The notes: a model not told the origin generated them from the letters alone. A stretch of 64,000 nt of DNA from CADEED01 sp963842515 (GCA_963842515.1 CAWJGO010000001.1:992001-1056000), one strand, 5' to 3'; counted from the first letter of the stretch, positions 47,926-57,025 are shown. Numbers and translations are program-made.

Positions 47926-50175
47926 CTACTGCGGGATCTCGAGCCCGGCCAGGTTCGGTTCGTGTCGCGCGCGCCACGAGGAGCGCCAGCCTCTTTTCCA
48001 GGCGGTGTTGAGCGCGGCCTGCGCTTCACGGGTTCTGCCCTGAAGTGCCAGCGATTCGGCGCGCAGACCGTACAGTCCGAAGTGCTTGCCGCCGTTATTT
48101 TCGTATCTGTCGAGCATGCGGTCGAGATCGGCCAGGATTTTCAATCCCTTCGACTTGTCGCCACCACCTTTCAATTCCACGCCGGCGCGCATCAGCGCCG
48201 CCGAATATTCAAAGCGGATCTGGCTGCCATCGTACAAGTCCGCGGTCGACAACGGCAGGATGCGCTCGGCGTGTGCGAGCGTGGCGCGCGCCGCGACTGG
48301 ATCGTTCGCCATGAGTTGCAGTCGCGCGAGCTCGGCGAGCTCGGCTCCGGTCCCGGCCTTGCCGGCCATGTCGCGCTCGACGACCCAGGTCTTGATGGCA
48401 TTGCTGCCGCCCTCGACGAAAACTATGGCGGATTCACGCTGCACACCGAAAAAACTCTGGTCTTCGGGCAGCTCGCCTATCACGGCACGCGCTTCGGCGG
48501 TCTTACCCTGGTCGAGCAGCAGCTCGATTTTCTGGTCGGCGAGGTAGGTGTCATGCGGCTGCATCTTGCGGGCCGCGTCGATCCACTCGATGGCTTCGGC
48601 CGTGTTGCCTTGCGCGCGGGCAATCCACGCCGTGGTCATCGGACCCCATATGTTGGTGGTGTCGAGCTCGCGCGCCCGCGCGCAGGCCTGCGTGGCTTGC
48701 ACGAATTCGCCGAGATCCACGAGCTCCATGCAGCGGAACACATGGGAGATGAAATCCATGGGATCGAGGCCGGCGGCCGCCGAATAGTGCTTCATCGCCT
48801 CGCCGGGCTGCGCGCGCCGATCGTAGAGATTGCCGAGGAACCGATGACTGGCAGCGTCATTGGGATTGAGCCGGGTCGCGCGCTGCAGCAGCGGCAGCGC
48901 CTCGTCGAACTTGAATTCCTCGGTCAGCAGCCAGCCGCGTACGGCGAGCACCTCGGGCAGATTCGGGTTGATCTGCATGGCGCGATTGATGAGCGGTTCC
49001 ACCTCGGCCTTCACGTCCTCGAGCGGCGCGCGATTGAGCGACAGTCCGTTGAGCAGCGATGCGGCAAGGCCGGTGAGCGCCGGGACGTATTGCGGATCGG
49101 CGGCCACGGCGCGTCGGAAGTATTCCACCGATTTGAGATTGTCTTCCGCGGTACGCCGGTTCTGGCGCGCGCGGCCTAACAAGTACAGCTCGAGCGCCTC
49201 CATCTTTTCCGGCGCGCGTTGCGCCCACTGCTCGGCGGTCTCCGCCGACAGCGTCAGGTGCAGCGCCTCGGCCACCGAACGGGAGACGGTGTCCTCGATC
49301 TGGAAGATGTTGCCGATGGGCATGTCGAAAGACCTAGACCAGATGTGCAGTCCGTTTTCCGCGGCGATCAGCTGCACCGTGATGCGCAGCTGATCGCCCG
49401 AGCGGCGCAGGCTGCCTTCGAGTACGTGCGAGGCACCGAGCGCGGCCGCGATATTGCGCACGTCCATGTTCTTGCCCTTGAAGGCGAACGCCGAGGTGCG
49501 CGCCACCACGCGCAGCGTCGGGATGTGCGCCAGCCAGTTCGACAACTCTTCCGTCAAGCCGTCGCACAACGACTGTTCGCTCTGGTCCACGCTCATATCG
49601 ACCAGCGGCAACACGACAATGGTCGGCAGGGTCTCGGCGACGTCATCGGCCTGGAACAGTTTGCCCGGCATTTTCCAGACGACCACCGAGAGGATCAGTG
49701 CCAGCAGGATGCTGGCGAAACCCAATACCAGGCGCTTGACCGGCGCGCGCCGGTCCGCGGCGCGGCGTCCAATGATTGCGCCGGTCTCGAACGATGTCGG
49801 GACGTATTGCTCCGGCAGCGTCGGAATGCTGGCAACCGGCCCAGGAGCGACAGCGTCGTCCTCGAGCCTGTCAATGAAGCGGTAACCCTTGCGGGGCAGC
49901 GTTTCGATGTAGCGGGGGGTGTCGGCGTCATCCCCGAGCGCGATCCTGAGCTTTCGAATCGCGCTGTTCAGACCGGTGTCGAACTCCACGACCCCGGTGG
50001 GCCAGAGCCTGGCGATGAGTTGCTCGCGGGTGACGACTTCCCCTGGATGCCTGACCAGTTCCTCGAGAATCTGCAGCGGCTGGTCCTGCAGACGATGGGT
50101 GTTGCCGTCCCTCGAGATTTCTCCCGAATCGAAGTTCACCTTCCAGCCATCGAAGCGGATTTCGCGTCTGTCCAC
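47926..50175 (-). CDS. CadC-like winged-helix, transmembrane, TPR regulator
   Basis: 749 aa from GTG. Residues 1-105 are an OmpR/CadC winged helix: LQDQPLQILEELVRHPGEVV, SAIRKLRIALGDDADTPRYI and PRKGYRFI. One transmembrane helix at about 149-168. Periplasmic side: a TolB/FlgO-like domain (about 184-290; PTIVVLPLVDMSVDQSEQSL, AALGASHVLEGSLRRSGDQL), then at least eight TPR-type repeats to the end. This architecture binds DNA directly from the membrane in response to a periplasmic signal. It diverges from the LNPQPLPP protein gene (116 bp between) and is a candidate regulator of it. Confidence 0.9.
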   Translation of the reverse strand: MDRREIRFDGWKVNFDSGEISRDGNTHRLQDQPLQILEELVRHPGEVVTREQLIARLWPTGVVEFDTGLNSAIRKLRIALGDDADTPRYIETLPRKGYRFIDRLEDDAVAPGPVASIPTLPEQYVPTSFETGAIIGRRAADRRAPVKRLVLGFASILLALILSVVVWKMPGKLFQADDVAETLPTIVVLPLVDMSVDQSEQSLCDGLTEELSNWLAHIPTLRVVARTSAFAFKGKNMDVRNIAAALGASHVLEGSLRRSGDQLRITVQLIAAENGLHIWSRSFDMPIGNIFQIEDTVSRSVAEALHLTLSAETAEQWAQRAPEKMEALELYLLGRARQNRRTAEDNLKSVEYFRRAVAADPQYVPALTGLAASLLNGLSLNRAPLEDVKAEVEPLINRAMQINPNLPEVLAVRGWLLTEEFKFDEALPLLQRATRLNPNDAASHRFLGNLYDRRAQPGEAMKHYSAAAGLDPMDFISHVFRCMELVDLGEFVQATQACARARELDTTNIWGPMTTAWIARAQGNTAEAIEWIDAARKMQPHDTYLADQKIELLLDQGKTAEARAVIGELPEDQSFFGVQRESAIVFVEGGSNAIKTWVVERDMAGKAGTGAELAELARLQLMANDPVAARATLAHAERILPLSTADLYDGSQIRFEYSAALMRAGVELKGGGDKSKGLKILADLDRMLDRYENNGGKHFGLYGLRAESLALQGRTREAQAALNTAWKRGWRSSWRARHEPNLAGLEIPQ

Positions 50176-50291
50176 GGCCGGATCATAGACAAGTCAGCGC
50201 CGGATCAGCGTCCGTCCATCGCCCCGGCGCTGCCATCGGGGGAACCTGCGCCCCGACATCACGCACACAAACGAGTCAAGGAGGTACAACA

Positions 50292-50981
50292 ATGAATTTC
50301 AGCGCGCATCGCAGCATTGGATCCGCGGAACCGGAAACCGGCATCGCTGCCAAGCCGGGGCCCAGGCCGCCGCCGAAGCATTTGTCCGCACGTGCTCTGA
50401 CGGCGTTAGTTAGCCAGCTCACGACCGGTTACCCCAATCCGGACGGCCCGGAGAATCCTCCGGGCCCCTTGGACCCCTACATTCGCAAGGCACTCGAGCG
50501 CTCCGTCACCGGTGCCGGGGCGGGGAGTTATCTGTGGCGTGTCATTGCCGAGAAACATCCGCAGATATGGGACGTCATCGGCGGAGGCCCGCAGTCGCAG
50601 GCAGCGTTGAATCCGCAGCCGCTGCCGCCCAGGTCCGCGTTCCTCGCGGCGGTCATCCAGGAATTTGCCGAGCGCATGACGATGGTCGCGGAAATCGCCG
50701 ACCTCATCCCGCGGCCCGGCGGCGAACGCGGAATCATCATTGTCGGCGGCCACGTGGCGAAGTTCGTCGACGAGATCTGCGGCAGCGCCATGCACGTCCG
50801 CTGGCCGCTGCCGTGGCCGGCGCCGTCATGGTTCTCCGACAGTTTGAGTGGCGCGGACCTCATCGTCATGGGCACACAGTTTCAACAGTCGGCCGTGGTT
50901 GCGATGGATCGCGATCTCGGCCGCACTTTCGCCGATGCGGCGCACGCGCTGCTCGAGGCGGGAGCCGCGAGGCTGGTCTAG
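50292..50981 (+). CDS. Uncharacterised protein with LNPQPLPP motif
   Basis: 229 aa with a strong AAGGAGG ribosome-binding site (50278-50284). No signal peptide. N-terminus Pro-rich (KPGPRPPPKHLSARALTALV); the middle carries ALNPQPLPPRSAF (about residues 98-110), a short motif I recall from scattered bacterial hypothetical proteins without known role. The C-terminal part has alternating strands (RGIIIVGGHVAKFVDEI, GADLIVMGTQFQQSAVVAMD), globular and Cys-poor. Function unknown. The gene is opposite a membrane-bound CadC-like regulator. Confidence 0.65.
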   Translation: MNFSAHRSIGSAEPETGIAAKPGPRPPPKHLSARALTALVSQLTTGYPNPDGPENPPGPLDPYIRKALERSVTGAGAGSYLWRVIAEKHPQIWDVIGGGPQSQAALNPQPLPPRSAFLAAVIQEFAERMTMVAEIADLIPRPGGERGIIIVGGHVAKFVDEICGSAMHVRWPLPWPAPSWFSDSLSGADLIVMGTQFQQSAVVAMDRDLGRTFADAAHALLEAGAARLV

Positions 50982-51062
50982 GGAGGGGCCGCGCCCCACG
51001 GTGTCCTCTCTCCCCCGAGGCATCGTGGCGCGCTGGCTTTTGGGCGAGTTGCGAACGCGCGT

Positions 51063-51157
51063 CAATGCGGGGACTCACGGTGTGGATCCCGCGCGATGCG
51101 CGTCCGGCGAAGACGCGACTCCTTCGCGCGGCCAAGCACCGTGAGCCCCCCGCATTG
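51063..51157. repeat. Imperfect 20-bp inverted repeat upstream of the GH97 gene
   Basis: CAATGCGGGGACTCACGGTG at 51063-51082 pairs with CACCGTGAGCCCCCCGCATTG at 51137-51157 with one mismatch and one extra base, across a 54-bp loop. It lies in the 232-bp gap between the LNPQPLPP gene and the GH97 gene. It may terminate the first transcript or be a decayed element's ends. Confidence 0.55.
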
Positions 51158-51213
51158 GCGTGCCACAGCTTCCTGTAGGCTTGCGGCCTGTTGCGTGCGT
51201 CCGGGGGTCATCC

Positions 51214-53202
51214 ATGTCGATTGTTCGTGCGGCGCTCGTCGCCATCGGTTCATTGGCAATGGCTGCGCCCGCGTCCGCCGCGTCGGGGATGTCGGTGGGC
51301 GCCAGCGTACCGAGTCCGGACGAGCGCATCGTCGTCGACGTCACGGTCAGCGACGGCCAGGCGCACTACACGGTGAGTCTCGGCGGCAAGCAGGTGCTGG
51401 GCAGGTCGCGGCTCGGCGTCATTCGCGACGATGCGGATTTCACCACCGGCCTCAAGAGCACCGTCAACCATGACAAACGTGTGTTGCGTCTGGAGAAGAT
51501 TGAAAACCGTTACCAGCTGCTGACGTCGAAACGCCGCAACAATGTGTATCGTGCCAACCGCCGCGTGGTGGAGCTGCAGACCGACAGCGGCGCGCGCATG
51601 GATATCGAGATCCAGGTCTCCAACGATGGCTTCGCGTTCCGCTATGTATTCCCCGAGACGGACGCGAAAATCCACAGGATCAGCCGCGAGCTGTCGTCAT
51701 TCAATTTCCTGCCGGGGACCCGCGGCTGGTTGCAGCCCATCGCCCCGGCGCGCTCGGGCTGGAACGAATCGAACCCTTCCTACGAAGAGTATTACGAGCG
51801 CGATATACCGGTGGGTCAGCCTTCGCTGATGGGAGGCGGTTGGGTGTTCCCGGCGCTGTTCCGAACGTCGGTCGGAGGGAGCGACACGTGGTTGTTAGTC
51901 AGCGAGACGGGATTGCGCCGCAACTACTGCGGCTCACGCCTGCTGGCGGCGCGACGCAGCAGCGAATATTTCATCGATTTTCCGGGAACGCTCGAAACCA
52001 GCAACGGCGGCGCGGTCACGCCCGAGTCCACGCTGCCGTGGACCACGCCGTGGCGCCTCGTCGTCGTCGGTGATCTGCAGACGATCACGGAATCGACATT
52101 GGGTACGGACCTCGCCGATCCGCCGGTAAAGGGTTTCAAGACGACGGCACCGGGTCCCGGGCGCGCGTCGTGGAGCTGGCCGCTGCTCGGCGACGACAAC
52201 ACCGTGGTCAAGGTGCAGAAACGATTCATTGACTACGCCGCCGAGATGGGCTGGGAGTACACGCTGGTGGATGCGGGCTGGGACCGCCAGATCGGCTACG
52301 ACGGTCTCAAAGAGCTGGTTGAATACGGCCGCCCGAAGAACGTGAAGATACTCATCTGGTACAACTCCGCCGGCGAGTGGAATACCACGCCGCAGACACC
52401 GCGCGATCGCATGTTCGATCCGGCGACCCGTCGCGCCGAGCTGCAAAGGATAAAAGACCTCGGCATCGCCGGTGTGAAAGTGGACTTCTTCGCGGGCGAT
52501 GCGCAATCGACGATTGCCTACTATCACGACATCCTCCAAGACACGGCACGCATCGGGCTCAGCGCCAACTTCCACGGCGCCACGCTGCCGCGCGGCTGGC
52601 AGCGCACCTATCCGAATCTCATGACCATGGAGTCGGTGCGCGGCCTCGAGTTCAACACCTTCGAGCAGCGCAATGCGGAAGAGTCGCCGACTCACGATGC
52701 GATGCTGCCGTTCACGCGCAATGTGTTCGACCCCATGGATTTCACGCCGGTGGTGCTCGACCGTATCAACAACATCATCGAGCGCCGCACGTCGGCGGCA
52801 TTCGAGCTGGCGACCTCGGTGTTGTTCACATCGGGCATCCAGCACTTCGCCGAAATCCCGCAAGGCATGGCCAAGGCGCCGCTGTACGTGCGCGATTTCC
52901 TCAAGCGCGTGCCCGTGGTATGGGATGACGTCCGATACATCGACGGGTTTCCCGGCCAATACGTGGTGCTGGCGCGCCGCGCCGGCAAGACCTGGTACGT
53001 GGCCGGCGTGAACGCCGACCGTCAGCCGCGCAAGGTGAAGATCGATCTCAAGTCGTTAGGCGTGACCAAGCAGGGCGCGCTCATTACCGACGGCATCGAC
53101 TTTTTAGGATTCAAGAGCGAACCCTTTCCGCTCGAGAAGGGCGTTATATCGGAAGAAATAACGATGCGGCCCCGCGGAGGGTTCGTACTTACTCTGGAGT
53201 AG
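51214..53202 (+). CDS. Glycoside hydrolase family 97 enzyme, exported
   Basis: 662 aa from ATG at 51214, with a GGGGG purine run upstream and a signal peptide (1-22). GH97 order: N-terminal beta-sandwich (to about 270), catalytic TIM barrel (about 280-560; AAEMGWEYTLVDAGWD, KNVKILIWYNSAGEW, MTMESVRGLEF) and a C-terminal beta domain. Asp about 423 in VKVDFF and Glu about 473 in TMESV are about 50 residues apart, as expected for nucleophile and acid/base of the retaining subgroup, so an alpha-galactosidase-like specificity is more likely than an inverting alpha-glucosidase (inference). Only 2 bp separate it from the S41 protease gene. Confidence 0.92.
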   Translation: MSIVRAALVAIGSLAMAAPASAASGMSVGASVPSPDERIVVDVTVSDGQAHYTVSLGGKQVLGRSRLGVIRDDADFTTGLKSTVNHDKRVLRLEKIENRYQLLTSKRRNNVYRANRRVVELQTDSGARMDIEIQVSNDGFAFRYVFPETDAKIHRISRELSSFNFLPGTRGWLQPIAPARSGWNESNPSYEEYYERDIPVGQPSLMGGGWVFPALFRTSVGGSDTWLLVSETGLRRNYCGSRLLAARRSSEYFIDFPGTLETSNGGAVTPESTLPWTTPWRLVVVGDLQTITESTLGTDLADPPVKGFKTTAPGPGRASWSWPLLGDDNTVVKVQKRFIDYAAEMGWEYTLVDAGWDRQIGYDGLKELVEYGRPKNVKILIWYNSAGEWNTTPQTPRDRMFDPATRRAELQRIKDLGIAGVKVDFFAGDAQSTIAYYHDILQDTARIGLSANFHGATLPRGWQRTYPNLMTMESVRGLEFNTFEQRNAEESPTHDAMLPFTRNVFDPMDFTPVVLDRINNIIERRTSAAFELATSVLFTSGIQHFAEIPQGMAKAPLYVRDFLKRVPVVWDDVRYIDGFPGQYVVLARRAGKTWYVAGVNADRQPRKVKIDLKSLGVTKQGALITDGIDFLGFKSEPFPLEKGVISEEITMRPRGGFVLTLE

Positions 53203-53204
53203 CG

Positions 53205-55412
53205 ATGCGAACTGACGGCTTTCTGCTGTTGGCGTTGCTGATGGCGGGTGCGGCGCACGCACAGGACTGCGCGTCGCAGCGGCTCAGCGCCGCGATGCTC
53301 GGTTTCGAGCTCGAGCCGGCCAATGATGTGCCCGGAGGCTGGTTCGGCTTCCCTCCGCGTACGCTATTCAGCGATGCCGCGCAGAAACACAGCGGACTGC
53401 GCTCGCTGCGACTCGAGCGGGATCCCCAGAGCGCGGGTGAGTTTTCCGCCGCATCACGCAATCTCCCGATCGCCTTTCAAGGAAAAGCCGTCGAGCTGCG
53501 GGGTTGGTTGCGAGCCGAAGGCGGCGGTTCGCCCCGCTTGTGGATGCGACAGGATGGTGAAAAGCCCAGTCTGGTCTTCGTGAATCTGGCTGATTCCGCC
53601 AAGGTATCCGCCGAATGGGCACGCTATTCGATCCAGTTCGAGCGCCATCCCGAGGCACGGACAATCGTGTTTGGCGTCACATTTTCCGGGAGCGGCAAGG
53701 GCTGGGCGGACGATCTGGAGTTGCTGGTGGACGGCAAGCCGCTCGAAGGTACCGAACCTGGTGCCGGTGAAACAGCCGTGATGCGCGATCACGAGCTCGA
53801 CGAAGGTTCACGCTTCGCGCTGGCAACTCTCAATGACGCGCAGCTCGACGCGCTCATGTTGACCGGGAAGGTCTGGGGCTTCCTCAAATATCACCATCCG
53901 GCGGTAACCGCCGGCCAACGTCATTGGGATTTCGACCTGCTGCGCAAGCTGCCCGCACTGACAGCCGCGCGCCGGCCGCGCGATGTGCAGCGTCTGCTGG
54001 TCGAATGGATCGACAGCCTGGGGGCGGTGCCGGGCCGGCCGGCGCTCCCCGACAGCTCGGAATCGCAGCTGCGGCCCGATCTCGAGTGGCTCGACGATCG
54101 GAAGTTGTTAGGCACGGAGCTCAGCGCGCGGCTTTGGGCGATCTACCGCAATCGCGTGCCAGACCAGCAGAATTTCATATGCATGGCTCCCGGCGCAGGC
54201 AATCCCTTGCCAGGTGACGAGCCACTCTATCCACAAGTGAAATTCCCGGATTCGGGTTTTCAGATCCTGGCGATCTACCGGTTCTGGAACGTCATCGAAT
54301 ACTGGTTCCCGTATCGCGACCTCATCGATGAAGACTGGGACGCGGTACTGCGCGATTCACTGCGCAAGGCGGCAGCCTCGATGGACTCCGTGGAATTCCA
54401 GCGCGAGATGCTTGCGCTGGTGGCGCGGGTGGACGATGGACACGCAAACCTGTGGAGCGCTATCGCGGTTCGTGAGCCCGTTGGCGCCTGCCAGCTGCCG
54501 GTGAACCTGCGCCATCTCGAAGGCAAGTTCGTCGTCAAGGCGCTGTCCGAAGCGGAAGCGGCACCCGTGTTCAAGGTGGGAGACGTGCTGGTCTCGCTCG
54601 ATGGTGTCCCGGTCAACGACATCGCTGAAAGGGTGCGCAGGTTTTACGGCGCGTCGAACGAGATTGCGCGCATGACCCAGATTGCGCGCGGGCTCACACG
54701 CGGCGCCTGCGGCAGCGTGCGCGTCGAGGTGATGCGGGATCGAGTGCAAACATTCGAAGCGCAGCGTGTGGCAGTCAGCCGGGCTCACCACGTCGCCGAC
54801 GCGCAAAACGATCGGCGTGGCGATACGTTCCAGATGTTGTCGCCGGACGTGGCATACCTCAAGTTGTCGTCGGTCAAGTCCGCGGCGGTGCCCGGATACA
54901 TCGATAAGGCACGGGCCGCGAAGGCGCTGATCGTGGACATTCGCAACTATCCTTCCGACTTCGTCGTCTTTTCGCTCGGCTCGCTGCTGGTAGATAGCCG
55001 CACGCCCTTTGTCGCGTTCACCAAGGCCGATCTGTCCGACCCGGGAGCATTTCATTGGGGCGCCGGACCGCACCTGGATCCGCAGGGGCCGCACTTTGCA
55101 GGACGCGTCGCCATCCTCGTCGATGAAACGTCGATCAGCCAGGCCGAGTACACCGCCATGGCACTGCGTGCGAGCCCGCGCGCGATTGTCGTCGGGACGC
55201 AGACCGCCGGGGCGGATGGCAACGTCTCGCCGATTGCGCTGCCCGGGAATCTGCGCGCGGGGATGAGCGGCCTCGGTGTGTTCTACCCCAACCGCAGTCC
55301 CACGCAGCAAGTCGGTGTGCAGCTCGACATCGAATGTCCGAACACCATCGCGGGGCTGCGCGACGGGCGCGACGAAACGCTCGATTGCGCGCTGCGGGCC
55401 CTGCAACCGTAG
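53205..55412 (+). CDS. S41-family peptidase, exported
   Basis: 735 aa with a signal peptide (1-19). Residues 30-185 look like a carbohydrate-binding-like beta-sandwich (WFGFPPRTLFSDAAQKHSGL, DDLELLVDGK). Then an N-terminal helical part, a PDZ-like region (FKVGDVLVSLDGVPVNDIAE) and the S41 core: ALIVDIRNYPSDF, VAILVDETSISQAEYTAMAL with the catalytic Ser near residue 644, and GTQTAGADGNVSPIALPG. The lysine of S41A enzymes is not at the usual place, so S41B (tricorn-like) chemistry is more likely. Probably cotranscribed with GH97. It abuts the converging membrane gene with zero bases between stop codons. Confidence 0.85.
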   Translation: MRTDGFLLLALLMAGAAHAQDCASQRLSAAMLGFELEPANDVPGGWFGFPPRTLFSDAAQKHSGLRSLRLERDPQSAGEFSAASRNLPIAFQGKAVELRGWLRAEGGGSPRLWMRQDGEKPSLVFVNLADSAKVSAEWARYSIQFERHPEARTIVFGVTFSGSGKGWADDLELLVDGKPLEGTEPGAGETAVMRDHELDEGSRFALATLNDAQLDALMLTGKVWGFLKYHHPAVTAGQRHWDFDLLRKLPALTAARRPRDVQRLLVEWIDSLGAVPGRPALPDSSESQLRPDLEWLDDRKLLGTELSARLWAIYRNRVPDQQNFICMAPGAGNPLPGDEPLYPQVKFPDSGFQILAIYRFWNVIEYWFPYRDLIDEDWDAVLRDSLRKAAASMDSVEFQREMLALVARVDDGHANLWSAIAVREPVGACQLPVNLRHLEGKFVVKALSEAEAAPVFKVGDVLVSLDGVPVNDIAERVRRFYGASNEIARMTQIARGLTRGACGSVRVEVMRDRVQTFEAQRVAVSRAHHVADAQNDRRGDTFQMLSPDVAYLKLSSVKSAAVPGYIDKARAAKALIVDIRNYPSDFVVFSLGSLLVDSRTPFVAFTKADLSDPGAFHWGAGPHLDPQGPHFAGRVAILVDETSISQAEYTAMALRASPRAIVVGTQTAGADGNVSPIALPGNLRAGMSGLGVFYPNRSPTQQVGVQLDIECPNTIAGLRDGRDETLDCALRALQP

Positions 55413-56048
55413 CTATTCCCGCGCGAACTCATCGATCTCATCGAGCGCGGCCTGCGCGCCGGCCACGCTGTAGCCCACGTACAGGTTCGGCCATCGGCCG
55501 CGCGCGAACAGGTCGAAGGCGTATGAAATCAACATGACGACGGCACTGGCGCCGGCGGTCCAGAGCACGCCCTGCGGCCAGCGCTCCCAGAGGTTCAGCG
55601 TCGTGAGGGATTTCACGACGATGATGAACGCCGCCGGTATCAGCGCCCACACCGCCATCCAGCCCCACTTGAAGGAGCGGATTTCCCATTGGCGCAGATA
55701 GGCGAGGTAGCGCTGGATGGTGACCACGGGCGCGGCATAGTTGATGCGTGCGATGAGCACGAGGCGCATCACCGCGTCGATGACGAGGCCGACGCCGAAT
55801 GCATGTAGTGCCAGACCGCTGATGAGCAGTGATGCCACATCCCGGTTCGCAATCCAGAAATTCGCGCTGTAGATAGTCACGGCGAGGCCGATCGCGATCT
55901 GAAAAGGCTGCAGCAGCATCAGCGGCAGCAGGCGCAGCTTGCCGCGGCGCGTGCGGCTTTCCGTGAGCACCTGCAGGTTGAGCGCGACACTGCGATCGAG
56001 CTTGCGCTCCAGCGCCTGCCACTGACCTTTGAGTTCATCGAGTTCCAT
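55413..56048 (-). CDS. Multi-pass membrane protein paired with the ECF sigma factor
   Basis: 211 aa from ATG at 56048, which lies 14 bp inside the sigma-factor gene. N-terminus MELDELKGQWQALERKLDRS is a cytoplasmic amphipathic helix, followed by a basic loop and four or more hydrophobic segments (PLMLLQPFQIAIGLAVTIYS, VASLLISGLALHAFGVGLVI, WGWMAVWALIPAAFIIVV, VLWTAGASAVVMLISYAFDL). It has no zinc anti-sigma motif. Overlap with the sigma gene suggests an anti-sigma-like membrane partner, by context only. Confidence 0.7.
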   Translation of the reverse strand: MELDELKGQWQALERKLDRSVALNLQVLTESRTRRGKLRLLPLMLLQPFQIAIGLAVTIYSANFWIANRDVASLLISGLALHAFGVGLVIDAVMRLVLIARINYAAPVVTIQRYLAYLRQWEIRSFKWGWMAVWALIPAAFIIVVKSLTTLNLWERWPQGVLWTAGASAVVMLISYAFDLFARGRWPNLYVGYSVAGAQAALDEIDEFARE

Positions 56049-56565
56049 GGGTTTCTCCGAAGCGGCGTACGCGTTCCTTGAGCCGATTGATCTTGGTGGA
56101 GACGTTGGTCTCGCTGATGCCGAGGATCTCGGCGATGTCGCGGTAACTGCTTTCTTCCAGGTAGAGCAGCAGCAGCGCGCGGTCGAGCGCGTCGAGTTGC
56201 GAGATGCAGGCCTCCAACAGGAGCGCGGGATCCTCGCCATCGTGGCTCCCGGTGTGAGGATCTGCGGTCTCGTGCTGCGCCAGCTCGAACGGCACAGTTC
56301 GCCGCGCCCGCAGGCTGCTGCGGCGCAGATGGGAAATACCGGTATTGAGGGCGATGCGATACAGCCAGGTGGAAAACGGCCGCGCCGCGTCGTAGGTGGG
56401 GAAGGCGCGCCACAGCTGGGCGGCGATCTCCTGCGCGAGGTCTTCGCGTTCGGCCCCGACCCGCGCATAGGTGTTGGCCACTTTGAAGACCATGCGGCGA
56501 TGCTGGTCCAGCAGCCCGGTGAACGACTGGCGCGCTGCATCGGTGGTGAGAGCAACGGTTTTCAT
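56035..56565 (-). CDS. ECF-type RNA polymerase sigma factor
   Basis: 176 aa from ATG at 56565, supported by AGGAAG upstream. Region 2 is residues about 15-80: LLDQHRRMVFKVANTY, EREDLAQEIAAQLWRAFPTY and FSTWLYRIALNTGISHLRR. Region 4 is about 115-170: LDALDRALLLLYLEESSYRD, IAEILGISETNVSTKINRLK. No extra C-terminal domain. It directs transcription of a regulon probably controlled by the coupled membrane protein. It diverges from the ArsR operon (115 bp between). Confidence 0.93.
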   Translation of the reverse strand: MKTVALTTDAARQSFTGLLDQHRRMVFKVANTYARVGAEREDLAQEIAAQLWRAFPTYDAARPFSTWLYRIALNTGISHLRRSSLRARRTVPFELAQHETADPHTGSHDGEDPALLLEACISQLDALDRALLLLYLEESSYRDIAEILGISETNVSTKINRLKERVRRFGETHGTR

Positions 56566-56644
56566 GGCTTCCTGACAATGATTCGCCGCTGCGGCACGAA
56601 TGTCACACACGGTCGCGACTATTTTCGCGGCGGCTCGCCCTGGT

Positions 56645-56674
56645 TTGACATGTGACTAAAAGGTCACATATATT
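56645..56674 (+). promoter_or_regulatory. Promoter with palindromic operator for the ArsR operon, predicted leaderless
   Basis: TTGACA (56645-56650) and TATATT (56669-56674) are spaced 18 bp. The spacer is almost filled by ATGTGAC-TAAAAG-GTCACAT, a perfect 7-bp inverted repeat (56650-56669). Transcription would start about 7 bp after the -10, at the A of the ATG at 56681, leaving no leader. A repressor bound there would block polymerase; self-regulation by the ArsR protein is the natural reading. Confidence 0.75.
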
Positions 56675-56680
56675 CCGCCC

Positions 56681-57025
56681 ATGATCAGCGACGATTTGGT
56701 GTTCAAGGCTCTGGCGGATTCATCACGCAGGTTCCTGCTCGATCTTCTGCACAAGCGTGACGGCCAGACGTTGGGCGAGCTGGAGTGGGAACTGGAGATG
56801 ACCCGCTTTGGGGTCATGAAGCACCTCAAGGTGCTGGAAGAGGCGGGGCTCATCATCACGCGGCGCGAGGGCCGTGAGAAATTGCACTTCCTCAACGCCG
56901 TACCCATCCGCCTCATTCACGACCGCTGGATCGACAAATACAAGGAGCGCGAACTGTCAGCGCTCGCGGACCTCAAAAACACATTGGAGAAAGCGAAATG
57001 CCCCCCGTTGCGCAAGAGAGCCTGA
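56681..57025 (+). CDS. ArsR-family transcriptional repressor
   Basis: 114 aa winged helix: LVFKALADSSRRFLLDLLHK, then LEMTRFGVMKHLKVLEEAGL as recognition helix and ITRREGREKLHFLN as wing. No metal-binding CVC motif at the recognition helix, so it is of the metal-independent group often found with SRPBCC proteins. The ATG at 56681 coincides with the predicted transcription start. The following SRPBCC gene starts 28 bp before its end. Confidence 0.92.
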   Translation: MISDDLVFKALADSSRRFLLDLLHKRDGQTLGELEWELEMTRFGVMKHLKVLEEAGLIITRREGREKLHFLNAVPIRLIHDRWIDKYKERELSALADLKNTLEKAKCPPLRKRA

